Origin: Bacillota bacterium
GTDB lineage: Bacteria; Bacillota; Clostridia; Lachnospirales; Lachnospiraceae
Length of the DNA: 64,000 nt
Assembly (NCBI GenBank): GCA_023434365.1
Contig: JAEYSV010000019.1
Location: forward strand, 62,001 to 126,000
Direction of reading: 5' to 3'
Below, piece by piece: positions 43,229-51,709 of the stretch. How positions within the stretch are numbered: position 1 is the first letter of the stretch; every line of letters starts with the position of its first letter. Below the pieces are notes generated by a model. It saw nothing but the letters and a program-made list of their open reading frames with translations, was not told where the DNA came from and did no database searches. The position numbers and the translations under genes were made by a program.

Positions 43229-45514
43229 ATGGTTAAATTATACAAAAATGGTGCATATTTATTAAACGGTACAGAACTTGTGGAAGAGAACGCTGAGAGT
43301 ACTCAGGTGCTTAGTGCAAAAGGGATTACTGTATCCAAAGAAGATGCAAAGAAAAATACGATGGCCTACGGTATTTTAGAAAGTCATAATACTTCCGGTA
43401 ATATGGACAAACTGAAGATTAAGTTTGACCGTTTGACATCTCACGATATCACTTTCGTTGGTATATTACAAACTGCTAGAGCTTCAGGTCTTGAAAAGTT
43501 TCCAGTGCCTTATGCCTTGACGAACTGTCATAACAGTTTATGTGCGGTTGGCGGTACAATTAACGAAGATGACCATGTATTTGGGTTATCTTGTGCGAAA
43601 AAATACGGCGGAATCTATGTTCCACCTCATCAAGCAGTTATCCATCAGTTTGCAAGAGAAATGCTTGCCGGAGGCGGGAAAATGTTACTTGGTTCGGATA
43701 GCCACACTCGTTATGGTGCCCTTGGTACGATGGCAATGGGTGAAGGTGGTCCTGAAATCGTAAAACAGTTGTTGAGTAAAACTTATGATATTAACCTGCC
43801 AGAAGTTGTTGGTGTATACTTAACTGGTACACCTGTCAAAGGCGTTGGTCCTCAGGACGTGGCGCTTGCAATTATTGGTGCAGTATTTGCCAATGGTTAT
43901 GTAAAAAATAAAGTAATGGAATTCGTCGGAGATGGAATTAATAACTTAAGCGTTGATTTCCGTATGGGAATTGACGTTATGACAACAGAAACGACTTGTC
44001 TTTCTTCTATCTGGACGACAGATGAGAAAGTAAAAGAATTCTATGAGATTCATCACCGCTCAGACGAATATAAGGAACTGGCTCCTGGAGCAGTTGCTTA
44101 CTATGATGGTATGGTTTATGTCGATCTGTCTACGATCAGACCTATGATTGCAATGCCTTTCCATCCAAGCAATGTTTATACAATCGAAGAATTGAATGCG
44201 AATCTTTATGACATCTTAGATGAAGTGGAAAAGAAAGCATTGATTAGTTTAGATAATGCGAAAATCAAATATACACTAAAAGACAAGATTCACAATGGTA
44301 GATTATATACAGAACAGGGTGTTATTGCAGGTTGTGCTGGTGGTGGATATGAGAATATCTGCGATGCAACTGATATCTTACGTGGCAAATATATTGGAAG
44401 TGATGAATTCTCCTTGAGTGTATATCCTGCCAGTCAGCCTATTTTCATGGAATTAGTGAAGAACGGAAGCGTGGCTTCGTTAATGCAAACTGGTGCGACA
44501 ATTCGTACAGCATTCTGTGGTCCATGTTTTGGTGCTGGTGATGTTCCGGCTAACAATGGCTTAAGTATCCGTCACTCTACAAGAAACTTCCCTAACCGTG
44601 AAGGTTCTAAGTTAACAAGTGGCCAGATTGCTTCGGTTGCCTTAATGGATGCGCGTTCTATTGCAGCAACGGCTGCCAATAAGGGTTATTTAACTCCAGC
44701 TACCGAAATTGACGTAGAATTTACGAAACCAAAATACTTCTTTGATAGCACCATTTATGAAAACCGTGTATATAACGGTCTTGGTAAACCAGAGCCAGAG
44801 CTACCAATTAAATTTGGTCCTAATATCGTGGACTGGCCAGCAATGTCTGAATTAACAGATCATATGGTATTAAAAGTGGTTTCTGTCATTCATGATCCAG
44901 TTACCACAACGGATGAATTAATTCCATCTGGAGAGACTTCTTCATACCGTTCCAATCCACTTGGTCTTGCGGAGTTTACTTTATCCAGAAAAGATCCAGC
45001 TTATGTTGGTAAAGCAAAAGAAGTGCATAAGATCGAAAAAGCTAGAGTGGAAGGCGATGATTTCTTAAAAGATAATGCAGAGGTAGCCGAAGTATTTGCA
45101 ACGATTAACAGCAAGTTTGCGGTAGACCCAGCACAAACGGAAATCGGTAGTGTTATCTATGCGGTAAAACCTGGTGATGGTTCTGCCAGAGAACAAGCAG
45201 CTAGCTGCCAGAAGGTTCTGGGTGGTTTAGCCAATATTGCAAGAGAATATGCTACAAAGCGTTACCGTTCGAATCTGATCAACTGGGGTATGTTACCATT
45301 TGTATTATCAGAAGAGATACCATTTGAAAAAGATGACTATCTGTTCATCAAAGATATCAAATCCGCAATCATAAATCAGGACAGTATTGTAAAAGCATAC
45401 ATCGTTCGTGATGGAGAGATGAAGGAATTCGATCTTAGTGTTGGGGAACTGACAGAAGATGAGAGATCCATTATCTTAAAAGGTTGCTTGATTAATTACT
45501 ATAAAGAAGCATAA
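43229..45514 (+). CDS. Aconitase-family hydratase (YbhJ-like)
   Basis: This 761-residue member of the aconitase superfamily is closest in pattern to the uncharacterised YbhJ-type hydratases. The [4Fe-4S] ligands are visible as GCAGGGYENIC and AFCGPCFGAGD. Nearby are LGSDSHTRYGALGTMAMGEGGPE (substrate and cluster loop), SIRHSTRNFPNREGS and a C-terminal swivel-type region with SSYRSNPLGLAEFTLSRKDP. It probably dehydrates or rehydrates a citrate-like or other hydroxy-acid, but the substrate is not established for this subfamily. GGAGG precedes the ATG. It stands alone and shares a bidirectional terminator with the convergent ferredoxin gene. Confidence 0.85.
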   Translation: MVKLYKNGAYLLNGTELVEENAESTQVLSAKGITVSKEDAKKNTMAYGILESHNTSGNMDKLKIKFDRLTSHDITFVGILQTARASGLEKFPVPYALTNCHNSLCAVGGTINEDDHVFGLSCAKKYGGIYVPPHQAVIHQFAREMLAGGGKMLLGSDSHTRYGALGTMAMGEGGPEIVKQLLSKTYDINLPEVVGVYLTGTPVKGVGPQDVALAIIGAVFANGYVKNKVMEFVGDGINNLSVDFRMGIDVMTTETTCLSSIWTTDEKVKEFYEIHHRSDEYKELAPGAVAYYDGMVYVDLSTIRPMIAMPFHPSNVYTIEELNANLYDILDEVEKKALISLDNAKIKYTLKDKIHNGRLYTEQGVIAGCAGGGYENICDATDILRGKYIGSDEFSLSVYPASQPIFMELVKNGSVASLMQTGATIRTAFCGPCFGAGDVPANNGLSIRHSTRNFPNREGSKLTSGQIASVALMDARSIAATAANKGYLTPATEIDVEFTKPKYFFDSTIYENRVYNGLGKPEPELPIKFGPNIVDWPAMSELTDHMVLKVVSVIHDPVTTTDELIPSGETSSYRSNPLGLAEFTLSRKDPAYVGKAKEVHKIEKARVEGDDFLKDNAEVAEVFATINSKFAVDPAQTEIGSVIYAVKPGDGSAREQAASCQKVLGGLANIAREYATKRYRSNLINWGMLPFVLSEEIPFEKDDYLFIKDIKSAIINQDSIVKAYIVRDGEMKEFDLSVGELTEDERSIILKGCLINYYKEA

Positions 45515-45525
45515 ATCACAATGAC

Positions 45526-45570
45526 AAACACCTCAGAGAACATAAATATAATGTTTTCTGAGGTGTTTTT
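45526..45570. terminator. Bidirectional terminator between hydratase and ferredoxin genes
   Basis: AAACACCTCAGAGAACA (45526-45542) pairs with TGTTTTCTGAGGTGTTT (45552-45568), with A-rich and T-rich flanks on the two sides. Confidence 0.85.
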
Positions 45571-45571
45571 G

Positions 45572-45766
45572 TTATTCGTTAATATCGATAGCGCTAACTG
45601 GGCATGAGTCTCTAGCCTCTACAGCAGCATCTTGTACTTCTGATGGGATTTCACCTTCAATTGCGACTGCCTTATCTGTTTCATCATCCATGCTGAATAC
45701 ATCAGGGCAAATGGATGGACATAGTCCACAGGATATACAAAGATCTGGATCTACATAAGCTTTCAT
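45572..45766 (-). CDS. [4Fe-4S] ferredoxin
   Basis: This 64-residue ferredoxin has a CxxCxxCxxxCP motif (C10, C13, C16, C20) and one further Cys-Pro (C55), so it holds a single [4Fe-4S] cluster ligated by C10, C13, C16 and C55; C20 is extra. The acidic composition is typical of a soluble electron carrier. GGAGG precedes the ATG. It is monocistronic. Upstream is an 11-bp perfect inverted repeat that may be its operator. Confidence 0.93.
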   Translation of the reverse strand: MKAYVDPDLCISCGLCPSICPDVFSMDDETDKAVAIEGEIPSEVQDAAVEARDSCPVSAIDINE

Positions 45767-45804
45767 AACAACCTCCTAAGCTCAATTTTTGATTACATAT
45801 ATTG

Positions 45805-45829
45805 GGTTTACATTGTTTCAATGTAAACC
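45805..45829. promoter_or_regulatory. Operator-like palindrome upstream of the ferredoxin gene
   Basis: GGTTTACATTG and CAATGTAAACC flank TTT, a perfect 11-bp inverted repeat about 40 bp upstream of the ferredoxin start. Size and symmetry suit a dimeric repressor. The regulator is not identifiable. Confidence 0.55.
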
Positions 45830-45919
45830 TATGCACTTATTATGAATGATACCATTAGATTTTATTCTTTGAGTTGTAATTTACATTCTATAATAAATCT
45901 CAATTGAAAATAGAAATTT

Positions 45920-45979
45920 AAACGCTTCAGAGCACACGAATTGAGATTAAAACGTTACCGAGTACATGAATAGAGTTTT
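45920..45979 (+). repeat. Two 30-bp imperfect tandem repeats upstream of the zinc-ribbon gene
   Basis: Each unit has the pattern AAACGYTWCMGAGYACAYGAATWGAGWTTW; the two copies differ mainly at every third to fourth base. They end about 83 bp before the downstream start. They could be tandem regulator sites or a decayed repeat. Confidence 0.45.
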
Positions 45980-46062
45980 ATATCTAATTGCGTACGAAGA
46001 TATGTTTGTAAAGTGCGAGGTGCTATGCTATAATCTGAGTAGAAAATAACTGGGAGGTTAAT

Positions 46063-48513
46063 ATGGAAAATTCAACTAGTTCTGAGAATATCCATAATTT
46101 CTGTACGAACTGCGGTTCCTTGATACAACCAGGTTCGTCGTTTTGTACGAATTGTGGTCAAAGAATCTCATCGGTAGAAACAGGAACAGGGGAACCGATG
46201 AATGCGGTTACGAATGAAGAAGGATTATCAAACAATACTGAAGAAAAAGAAGATGGTATTACTAATGCAAGAGGGGAAGCTACTGTAATGACAGAGAAAG
46301 ATTCTGATATGACAGGAGAAGGGACAGGAACTGATACATTGATGGAGGAGACAACTCAATCAGCGGAGTCGGTTACATACAGTGGTGTAGATAACACAAC
46401 GGATACAGCAACGTATCAGTCTTATATACAAAACAATGATGCAACTAATGATCAGTACGCTGGCTATACGAATCCGGGATACAATCAGAATCCAGGGTTT
46501 GATCAAAATGCTGCGTATACGATTCCGGGATACAATCAGAATCCAGGGTTTGATCAGTACGCTGGCTATGCGAATCCGGGATACAATCAGAATCCAGGGT
46601 TTGATCAAAATGCTGGGTATACGAATCCAGGATATAATCAGGATCCGGGATACAATCAGAACCCAGGATTTGATCCGAATGCTGGATACAACAATCAGGC
46701 ATATAATCAAAATGTCGGATATAGCAATCAGGGATATTACCAGAATGGACAACAGCCTTATCCGGCCAATGCAATGAAAGCACCGAAAGAACCAAGAACG
46801 CCACAGCAAAAGAAGAAATTATCGATACTGATTAGTGCTATTTCTGCTGGTGCAGTTGCGGTGATTGGTTTGGCGATTTTCTTGTTTATCTATTTTTCCT
46901 ATACAAGATTCGATATGTCACAACTTGTAAAATATCAATATGATGGCTTTAATAAAGAAGCAACCGTGCAGGTACAGCTTGATCTTGAAAAGGAAGAATT
47001 AGCAGAGTATCTGGCGGAACATTATGCCGATAATGTTATGGATTCTCTGCTCTCTGGAGATATATCTCTTCCACTTTTGTTAGACAGTATTGATTTTGAA
47101 CTATCGAAAAACAGTAATCTGGCCAATGGGGATGAGATTGAAGTGAAAGCAATCTATGATGTAGATGCCTTTAAGGATAAGAAGATCAAGTTTACCAATA
47201 CCGAATTTAGTTTTACTGTGGAAGGACTAAAGGATGGCGTTGGTTACGATTTGTTCAAGGATTTGGGTATTGAGTTTACTGGTACAAGTGGCTACGGTTC
47301 TCTAACACTTAATCACGATAATCTCGATGAGTTTTGTAAAAACAATGTATACTATTCTTATGATAATGGCTCCAATCTAAAAAATGGGGACACGGTTACC
47401 ATTTATGCGGATGTTTCGGAAGAGTTGCTAAAATCAAATAATTATAAGGTAACTGCGATGCAAAAACAGATTACGGTTTCTGGTCTTGCCGAAGCAGTAG
47501 AATATGATGTATTTAAGGATATTGTGTTGGTTTATGACGGTATAAGTCCTGAACTTTATGTTTCGATTAATACCGATGCATGTGAGCAGTTCGTCAAAGA
47601 CTATGTGTACTTTAGTGTTAATCCGAATTATTCTCTGAAAAATGGGGATCAGCTTACCATTGAAGCTCAGATTGATGATGAAGTTGCATTAAGTCAGGGC
47701 TATATTATTAGCAATAAAGTAAAGACGGTAACGGTTGAACAACAAAGTGAGTATTTGTCTGCGGTTGACGAAACAACAAGAACGATGTTAGATGAGTTAA
47801 TAAACCAGACGATTGAGCAAGAAAAAGAAAATGGTACGGTTGATATCATGTTTGGTATGAACATAAGTGACCTGGCTGGTACACTTGTGGAGGGACATGA
47901 ATTAGAACTTAAACAAGTTGCATCTTATTTTGGTACCGGAAGTAGTGCACAGTATAATAATTATGTTAATGTGTATCAATGTAATGTGTCTGCGATTAAG
48001 ATTGAAGAAGAGGTTGGTGTTAATCTAACATTTTATATAAGTGTTATGCTTAATGAGATCTATAAAGACGCTGCGGGTAAAATTGTGGCACAAGGAAGCA
48101 GCTACATTCGTTCATCTGAGACAGTAGAAGATATCCTTTATAATATTCAGAATGCTGGCTATACGATTACCGAAATTATGCCTTTGGGTGGGACTCCTAA
48201 TGGTGGAAATGCTCATGAAAGCGGCTTACTATTTGATGCCGAATATAAATTAGCATCCGGTAAATTAAAAGATGGTTCTGAAGTAAATGTAAATGACTTA
48301 AGTGAGGAACTTAAAAATATATCTGTGGTATTCCAATCAGATGGATCTGTAATTATTACAAAGGGAAGCGTAAAGGAAAATTGTAGCTGGGAGTATACAA
48401 GTGGTATCTTTTATGTTACAGATTCAAGCGGAAACAGACAAGAAGCAACCGTTTCCGATAAAAGTGTTATATTCAATAATAATGGCGATTTGTGGACCTA
48501 TACAATGAACTAG
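46063..48513 (+). CDS. Zinc-ribbon membrane protein with N/Q/G/Y-rich tandem repeats
   Basis: This 816-residue protein starts with a cytoplasmic zinc ribbon (C14, C17, C28, C31). An acidic Thr/Glu-rich linker follows, then a tandem array of a 17-residue unit YTNPGYNQNPGFDQNAG (about residues 135-230), a basic stretch and one transmembrane helix (about 251-277). The remainder is a large exported part with three related beta-rich modules that each contain a LKNGD phrase (xLxNGDxxxIxAxxD) and a following V(K/T)GL-like ending. A final globular domain completes it. No enzyme motif is seen. The type II topology and zinc ribbon resemble a widespread Firmicutes family of zinc-ribbon envelope proteins. 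GGGAGG precedes the ATG. It is monocistronic. Confidence 0.78.
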   Translation: MENSTSSENIHNFCTNCGSLIQPGSSFCTNCGQRISSVETGTGEPMNAVTNEEGLSNNTEEKEDGITNARGEATVMTEKDSDMTGEGTGTDTLMEETTQSAESVTYSGVDNTTDTATYQSYIQNNDATNDQYAGYTNPGYNQNPGFDQNAAYTIPGYNQNPGFDQYAGYANPGYNQNPGFDQNAGYTNPGYNQDPGYNQNPGFDPNAGYNNQAYNQNVGYSNQGYYQNGQQPYPANAMKAPKEPRTPQQKKKLSILISAISAGAVAVIGLAIFLFIYFSYTRFDMSQLVKYQYDGFNKEATVQVQLDLEKEELAEYLAEHYADNVMDSLLSGDISLPLLLDSIDFELSKNSNLANGDEIEVKAIYDVDAFKDKKIKFTNTEFSFTVEGLKDGVGYDLFKDLGIEFTGTSGYGSLTLNHDNLDEFCKNNVYYSYDNGSNLKNGDTVTIYADVSEELLKSNNYKVTAMQKQITVSGLAEAVEYDVFKDIVLVYDGISPELYVSINTDACEQFVKDYVYFSVNPNYSLKNGDQLTIEAQIDDEVALSQGYIISNKVKTVTVEQQSEYLSAVDETTRTMLDELINQTIEQEKENGTVDIMFGMNISDLAGTLVEGHELELKQVASYFGTGSSAQYNNYVNVYQCNVSAIKIEEEVGVNLTFYISVMLNEIYKDAAGKIVAQGSSYIRSSETVEDILYNIQNAGYTITEIMPLGGTPNGGNAHESGLLFDAEYKLASGKLKDGSEVNVNDLSEELKNISVVFQSDGSVIITKGSVKENCSWEYTSGIFYVTDSSGNRQEATVSDKSVIFNNNGDLWTYTMN
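46465..46749 (+). repeat. 51-bp coding minisatellite
   Basis: Three near-identical 51-bp units start at 46465, 46516 and 46567, followed by a 69-bp unit with a six-residue insertion and two decayed units. All are in frame within the zinc-ribbon protein gene. The pattern leaves other frames open over the same stretch. Confidence 0.8.
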
Positions 48514-48523
48514 GTATATATAT

Positions 48524-48585
48524 GGGCTCTGCGTCAGATATAGAGTAAGTTTTGTGTAAACGACTCTAATCTGATGCAGGGCTTA
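48524..48585 (+). terminator. Hairpin between the zinc-ribbon gene and the HxlR gene
   Basis: GGGCTCTGCGTCAGATATAGAGT pairs imperfectly with ACTCTAATCTGATGCAGGGCTT over about 20 bp. There is no T-run, so it may be a weak terminator or processing signal. Confidence 0.4.
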
Positions 48586-48610
48586 ATCACCTTGATGGGG
48601 AGCGTTAACT

Positions 48611-48958
48611 ATGAAAATTCGTAAAGAATGCACTTGTCCATTAGAGATTACACATGATATTTTAAAGGGTAAGTGGAAAACAGTTATTCTTTACCAGTTA
48701 AAACATTATGGTAAACTATCGTTATCTCAACTTGAAAAGGATATTAAGGGCATCAGTCAGAAGATGTTATTACAGCAACTAGGTGAGTTACGTGAATATG
48801 GGTTAGTTGATAAGATACAGTATGAGGGATACCCTCTGAAAGTAGAGTATTTTTTGACACCAGACCGAGGACAGAAAATCATAGAAGCGTTAGAGATTAT
48901 GCAAGAAGTAGGAAAAGATTATTTGAACGAACAAGCGAATAATGGGCAACCAGACTAA
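48611..48958 (+). CDS. HxlR-family winged-helix regulator
   Basis: This 115-residue MarR-like transcription factor is of the HxlR family. It has the N-terminal CTCPLEITHDILKGKWKTVILYQL motif, the recognition region LSLSQLEKDIKGISQKMLLQQLGELREYGLV and the wing YPLKVEYFLTPDRGQKI. The Cys residues at positions 8 and 10 could sense electrophiles or oxidants, as in family members YodB and HypR. The gene precedes an isochorismatase-like hydrolase on the same strand with 145 bp between, a common regulator-target arrangement. A perfect 12-bp inverted repeat lies in that gap. Confidence 0.9.
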   Translation: MKIRKECTCPLEITHDILKGKWKTVILYQLKHYGKLSLSQLEKDIKGISQKMLLQQLGELREYGLVDKIQYEGYPLKVEYFLTPDRGQKIIEALEIMQEVGKDYLNEQANNGQPD

Positions 48959-49037
48959 ATAGTAAGACGCCTCGATGCAATTATGGGATGTGAATGATAT
49001 GTTCAAAGTATACACACAAAAAAGTGGGTAATTTTGT

Positions 49038-49090
49038 TATAATATAATCCGTGTTATTATAAGTAATATAAAAAGAAATTATAATAACAC
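49038..49090 (+). promoter_or_regulatory. Promoter -10 and 12-bp inverted repeat before the cysteine hydrolase
   Basis: Two overlapping TATAAT elements (49038-49048) precede GTGTTATTATAA (49051-49062) and its exact reverse complement TTATAATAACAC (49079-49090), separated by 16 bp. The position at or just after the transcription start suits a repressor operator or a 5' hairpin. HxlR encoded upstream is the obvious candidate regulator. Confidence 0.5.
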
Positions 49091-49103
49091 GGGGGTTTTG
49101 AAA

Positions 49104-49610
49104 ATGAGAAAAGCATTATTAGTCATTGATATACAAAATGATTACTTTGAAAACGGAAAGTTTCCGCTATGGAATACAGAAGAAGTTTTAGCTAATATAG
49201 AGAATGCTATCGATAAAGCGAATGCCGATAATATTCCTGTGATTTTAGTTCAGCATATATCAAAGAGTTCCTCGTCATTTTTTTGCAAAGGCACCGAAGG
49301 GGTTCAAATTCATCCAAGGATCTTAAATGTCGCTCCTAGTGCAAAAATTGTGAACAAATCACATGCAGATAGCTTTTATAAGACTGAATTAGAAGAGGTC
49401 TTAACACGACTTGAAGTGGAGGAACTTCTTGTCTGCGGAATGATGACACAAAATTGTGTTACGCATACTGCTATATCAAAAGCAGCTGAAAAATATACTG
49501 TAAAAGTGTTATCGGATTGTTGCACCACAGTAAATGAACCAATCCATCTATTTGCCCTCGATGCAATGTCAATACGAGTACCACTCATAAGCTATATCGA
49601 AGCTCTATAA
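49104..49610 (+). CDS. Isochorismatase-family cysteine hydrolase
   Basis: The product is 168 residues from ATG 49104, with GGGGG eight bases upstream (an in-frame TTG two codons earlier is less likely). The cysteine-hydrolase triad is D9 (VIDIQNDYF), K85 (IVNKSHADSF) and C118 (CGMMTQNCV). The fold is that of nicotinamidase, isochorismatase and N-carbamoyl hydrolases. Without the metal-site pattern of PncA, the substrate is unclear. It is controlled presumably by the upstream HxlR regulator, and a strong terminator follows immediately. Confidence 0.88.
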   Translation: MRKALLVIDIQNDYFENGKFPLWNTEEVLANIENAIDKANADNIPVILVQHISKSSSSFFCKGTEGVQIHPRILNVAPSAKIVNKSHADSFYKTELEEVLTRLEVEELLVCGMMTQNCVTHTAISKAAEKYTVKVLSDCCTTVNEPIHLFALDAMSIRVPLISYIEAL

Positions 49611-49614
49611 CCCA

Positions 49615-49655
49615 CAAAAGCCCATACCCTGACTTAGGTATGGGCTTTTGTATAT
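49615..49655 (+). terminator. Intrinsic terminator after the cysteine hydrolase
   Basis: CAAAAGCCCATACC (49615-49628) pairs perfectly with GGTATGGGCTTTTG (49637-49650). Confidence 0.85.
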
Positions 49656-49736
49656 CAACTAAAAAGGGTTTTGGCAATAACCAAGTGTTGGTGTTGTGCA
49701 TAGAATATAAAGAAGATTTTATTAGGAGATTTAGAT

Positions 49737-50633
49737 ATGTCATACAAGATATACCTTGATGCCGGCCATGGTGGGTATGACAATGGGTCAACTTATAATG
49801 GACGATGCGAAAAGGATGATAATCTGAAGCTTGCTCTTGCAGTAGGAAAATTGTTAAGAGATAAAGGAATAGAGGTAGCTTATACCAGAATGAGTGATGT
49901 ATACCAAAGCCCGAATGAAAAAGCTCAGATTGCCAATGAGAATGGAGCCGATATATTCATATCCTTCCATCGTAATTCCAGTCCTGTACCGAATACGTAC
50001 AGTGGCGTTGAAGCACTAATATATAGAAAAGGAGGGGAAAGAGAACGTATGGCTAGAAATATTAGTAAAGAGCTACAAAAATGTGGTTATGATAATTTGG
50101 GTGTTGATGAAAGAAGTAACCTTGCAGTATTAAAACGAACCGAAATGCCAGCAGTGCTTATTAATGTGGGATTTGTTAATACGGAGAGAGATAATCAAAT
50201 CTTCGATGATAGATTTGATATGATTGCTGAGTCTATCGCAAATGGTATTGCCAAATCAATGTTAGGAATGGAGCCATCGACAGGTCAGATGCCTGCAAGA
50301 GAGGAGGGTTATCCAATGAATAACGGAATGCCGATGAATAATGGAATGCCAATGAATAATGGAATGCCAATGGAGAACGGATTCACAATGGATGATGGAA
50401 TAGATATGGAGCAAGCTCCAATGTACCGAATTCAAGTTGGATTATTTAGAATCTATGATAATGCGGTAAATGTATATGAATTACTAATCGAGGATCAGTT
50501 TGATGCAACGGTTGAGCAATTCGGCGAACTTTACGCTGTGTTAGTAGGGCAATATGAGACACTCGAAGAAGCAAGAGAAGTTGAAGATATGCTTAATAGT
50601 GCGGGATATGAAACTTATCTTATTATTACGTAG
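49737..50633 (+). CDS. N-acetylmuramoyl-L-alanine amidase with C-terminal SPOR domain
   Basis: This 298-residue protein has an Amidase_3 catalytic domain (residues 1-178) with zinc ligands H11, E25 and H78 and the catalytic Glu E150 (VGFVNTERDN), so it should cleave the peptide from muramic acid. A Met/Asn-rich linker of six-residue PMNNGM repeats (about 193-217) leads to a SPOR domain (about 222-298: MYRIQVGLFRIYDNA ... GYETYLII), which binds denuded glycan at septa or in the cortex. There is no signal peptide, so secretion is non-classical or the enzyme acts in the mother cell during sporulation; both are inference. GGAG precedes the ATG. Confidence 0.9.
   Translation: MSYKIYLDAGHGGYDNGSTYNGRCEKDDNLKLALAVGKLLRDKGIEVAYTRMSDVYQSPNEKAQIANENGADIFISFHRNSSPVPNTYSGVEALIYRKGGERERMARNISKELQKCGYDNLGVDERSNLAVLKRTEMPAVLINVGFVNTERDNQIFDDRFDMIAESIANGIAKSMLGMEPSTGQMPAREEGYPMNNGMPMNNGMPMNNGMPMENGFTMDDGIDMEQAPMYRIQVGLFRIYDNAVNVYELLIEDQFDATVEQFGELYAVLVGQYETLEEAREVEDMLNSAGYETYLIIT
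50313..50384 (+). repeat. 18-bp coding repeats in the amidase linker
   Basis: Four units of the pattern CCRATGAATAAYGGAATG, encoding PMNNGM, start at 50313, 50331, 50349 and 50367, the last diverged. They are in frame between the amidase and SPOR domains. Confidence 0.7.
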
Positions 50634-50664
50634 TATGAATTAAAAAAAATTTTCGATAGATACG

Positions 50665-50720
50665 AACAATATAAAACCGGCTTGCCTTTTTACTGCAGGC
50701 CGGTTTTATATTGTTGTAAA
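50665..50720 (+). terminator. Intrinsic terminator after the amidase gene
   Basis: ACAATATAAAACCGGC and its near complement GCCGGTTTTATATTGT form a long stem around CTTGCC...GGCAG sequences. Confidence 0.8.
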
Positions 50721-50841
50721 GGAAAGAGTGAAATTTTTCTTTTCATTCCACATAAAATAAGATAAAATAGATTAAAACTGGTAAGTACCTAATACTTCCT
50801 GTAAATTAAATGGAAAGAATAAGGATAGATTGGAGAAGGAC

Positions 50842-51684
50842 ATGACACAGTTAATCGATGGAAAAATGATATCCGCTCAGATCAAAGATGAATTAAAAGA
50901 ACGAGTGGCACAGTTAAAAGAAGCAGGACATCAGATTACTCTTGCAGTAATTCAGGTGGGCAATGATCCAGCTTCTAGCGTATATGTTAATAATAAAAAG
51001 AAAGCTTGCGATTATGTCGGAGTTGGTTCGTTATCGTATGAATTACCAGAAAGCACTACCGAGGCAGAGTTATTAGAATTAATTCAGGAATTGAACGAGC
51101 GCAATGATGTAAGTGGTATTTTGGTACAACTTCCACTTCCTAACCACATTGACGAAGATAAGATATTATTAGCGATTGATTATAGAAAAGATGTAGATGG
51201 ATTCCATCCACAAAACGTTGGAGCATTAAGTATTGGGCAAAAGGGATTTGTCTCCTGTACTCCAGCCGGAGTGATTGAATTGTTAAAGCGCAGCAACATC
51301 AGTATTGAAGGAAAAGAATGTGTCGTTCTTGGTAGAAGTAATATTGTTGGCAAGCCGATGGCACTTCTGTTATTAAGAGAAAATGGTACTGTAACCATTT
51401 GCCATTCTCGTACCAAGGATTTAAAAGAAATCACGAAGCGCGCAGATATTTTGGTAGTTGCAATCGGCAAACCACGCTTCATTAATGAAGAGTATGTCAA
51501 AGATGGCGCCGTAGTCATCGACGTTGGCATTCATCGTGACGAAAACAATAAGCTTTGCGGAGATGTGGATTTTGAGCGTGTGGTTGACAAAGTGAGCGCC
51601 ATCACACCAGTTCCAGGTGGTGTAGGCCCAATGACGATTGCCATGCTCATGCACAATCTTACGGAGTCTGTTACTCTAAAGTAA
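50842..51684 (+). CDS. folD: Bifunctional methylenetetrahydrofolate dehydrogenase/cyclohydrolase
   Basis: The product is 280 residues from ATG 50842 with GGAGAAGG upstream (a TTG at 50830 is less likely). FolD interconverts 5,10-methylene-, methenyl- and 10-formyl-tetrahydrofolate. Visible family motifs are VGNDPASSVYVNNKKKAC with the catalytic Lys, GILVQLPLPNHID, KDVDGFHPQNVGAL, VVLGRSNIVGKPMA (nucleotide binding) and TPVPGGVGPMTIAMLMHN. Fhs at 35 kb feeds the same pathway. The next gene, of unknown function, starts 25 bp downstream and is probably co-transcribed. Confidence 0.97.
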   Translation: MTQLIDGKMISAQIKDELKERVAQLKEAGHQITLAVIQVGNDPASSVYVNNKKKACDYVGVGSLSYELPESTTEAELLELIQELNERNDVSGILVQLPLPNHIDEDKILLAIDYRKDVDGFHPQNVGALSIGQKGFVSCTPAGVIELLKRSNISIEGKECVVLGRSNIVGKPMALLLLRENGTVTICHSRTKDLKEITKRADILVVAIGKPRFINEEYVKDGAVVIDVGIHRDENNKLCGDVDFERVVDKVSAITPVPGGVGPMTIAMLMHNLTESVTLK

Positions 51685-51709
51685 TACTGACAGAAAAGGA
51701 GATGTTATC

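Noticed and set aside
46360..46809. Open frames on both strands over the zinc-ribbon gene
   Set aside because: They are by-products of the 51-bp in-frame repeat, which keeps other frames open; they have no ribosome sites and give low-complexity translations.
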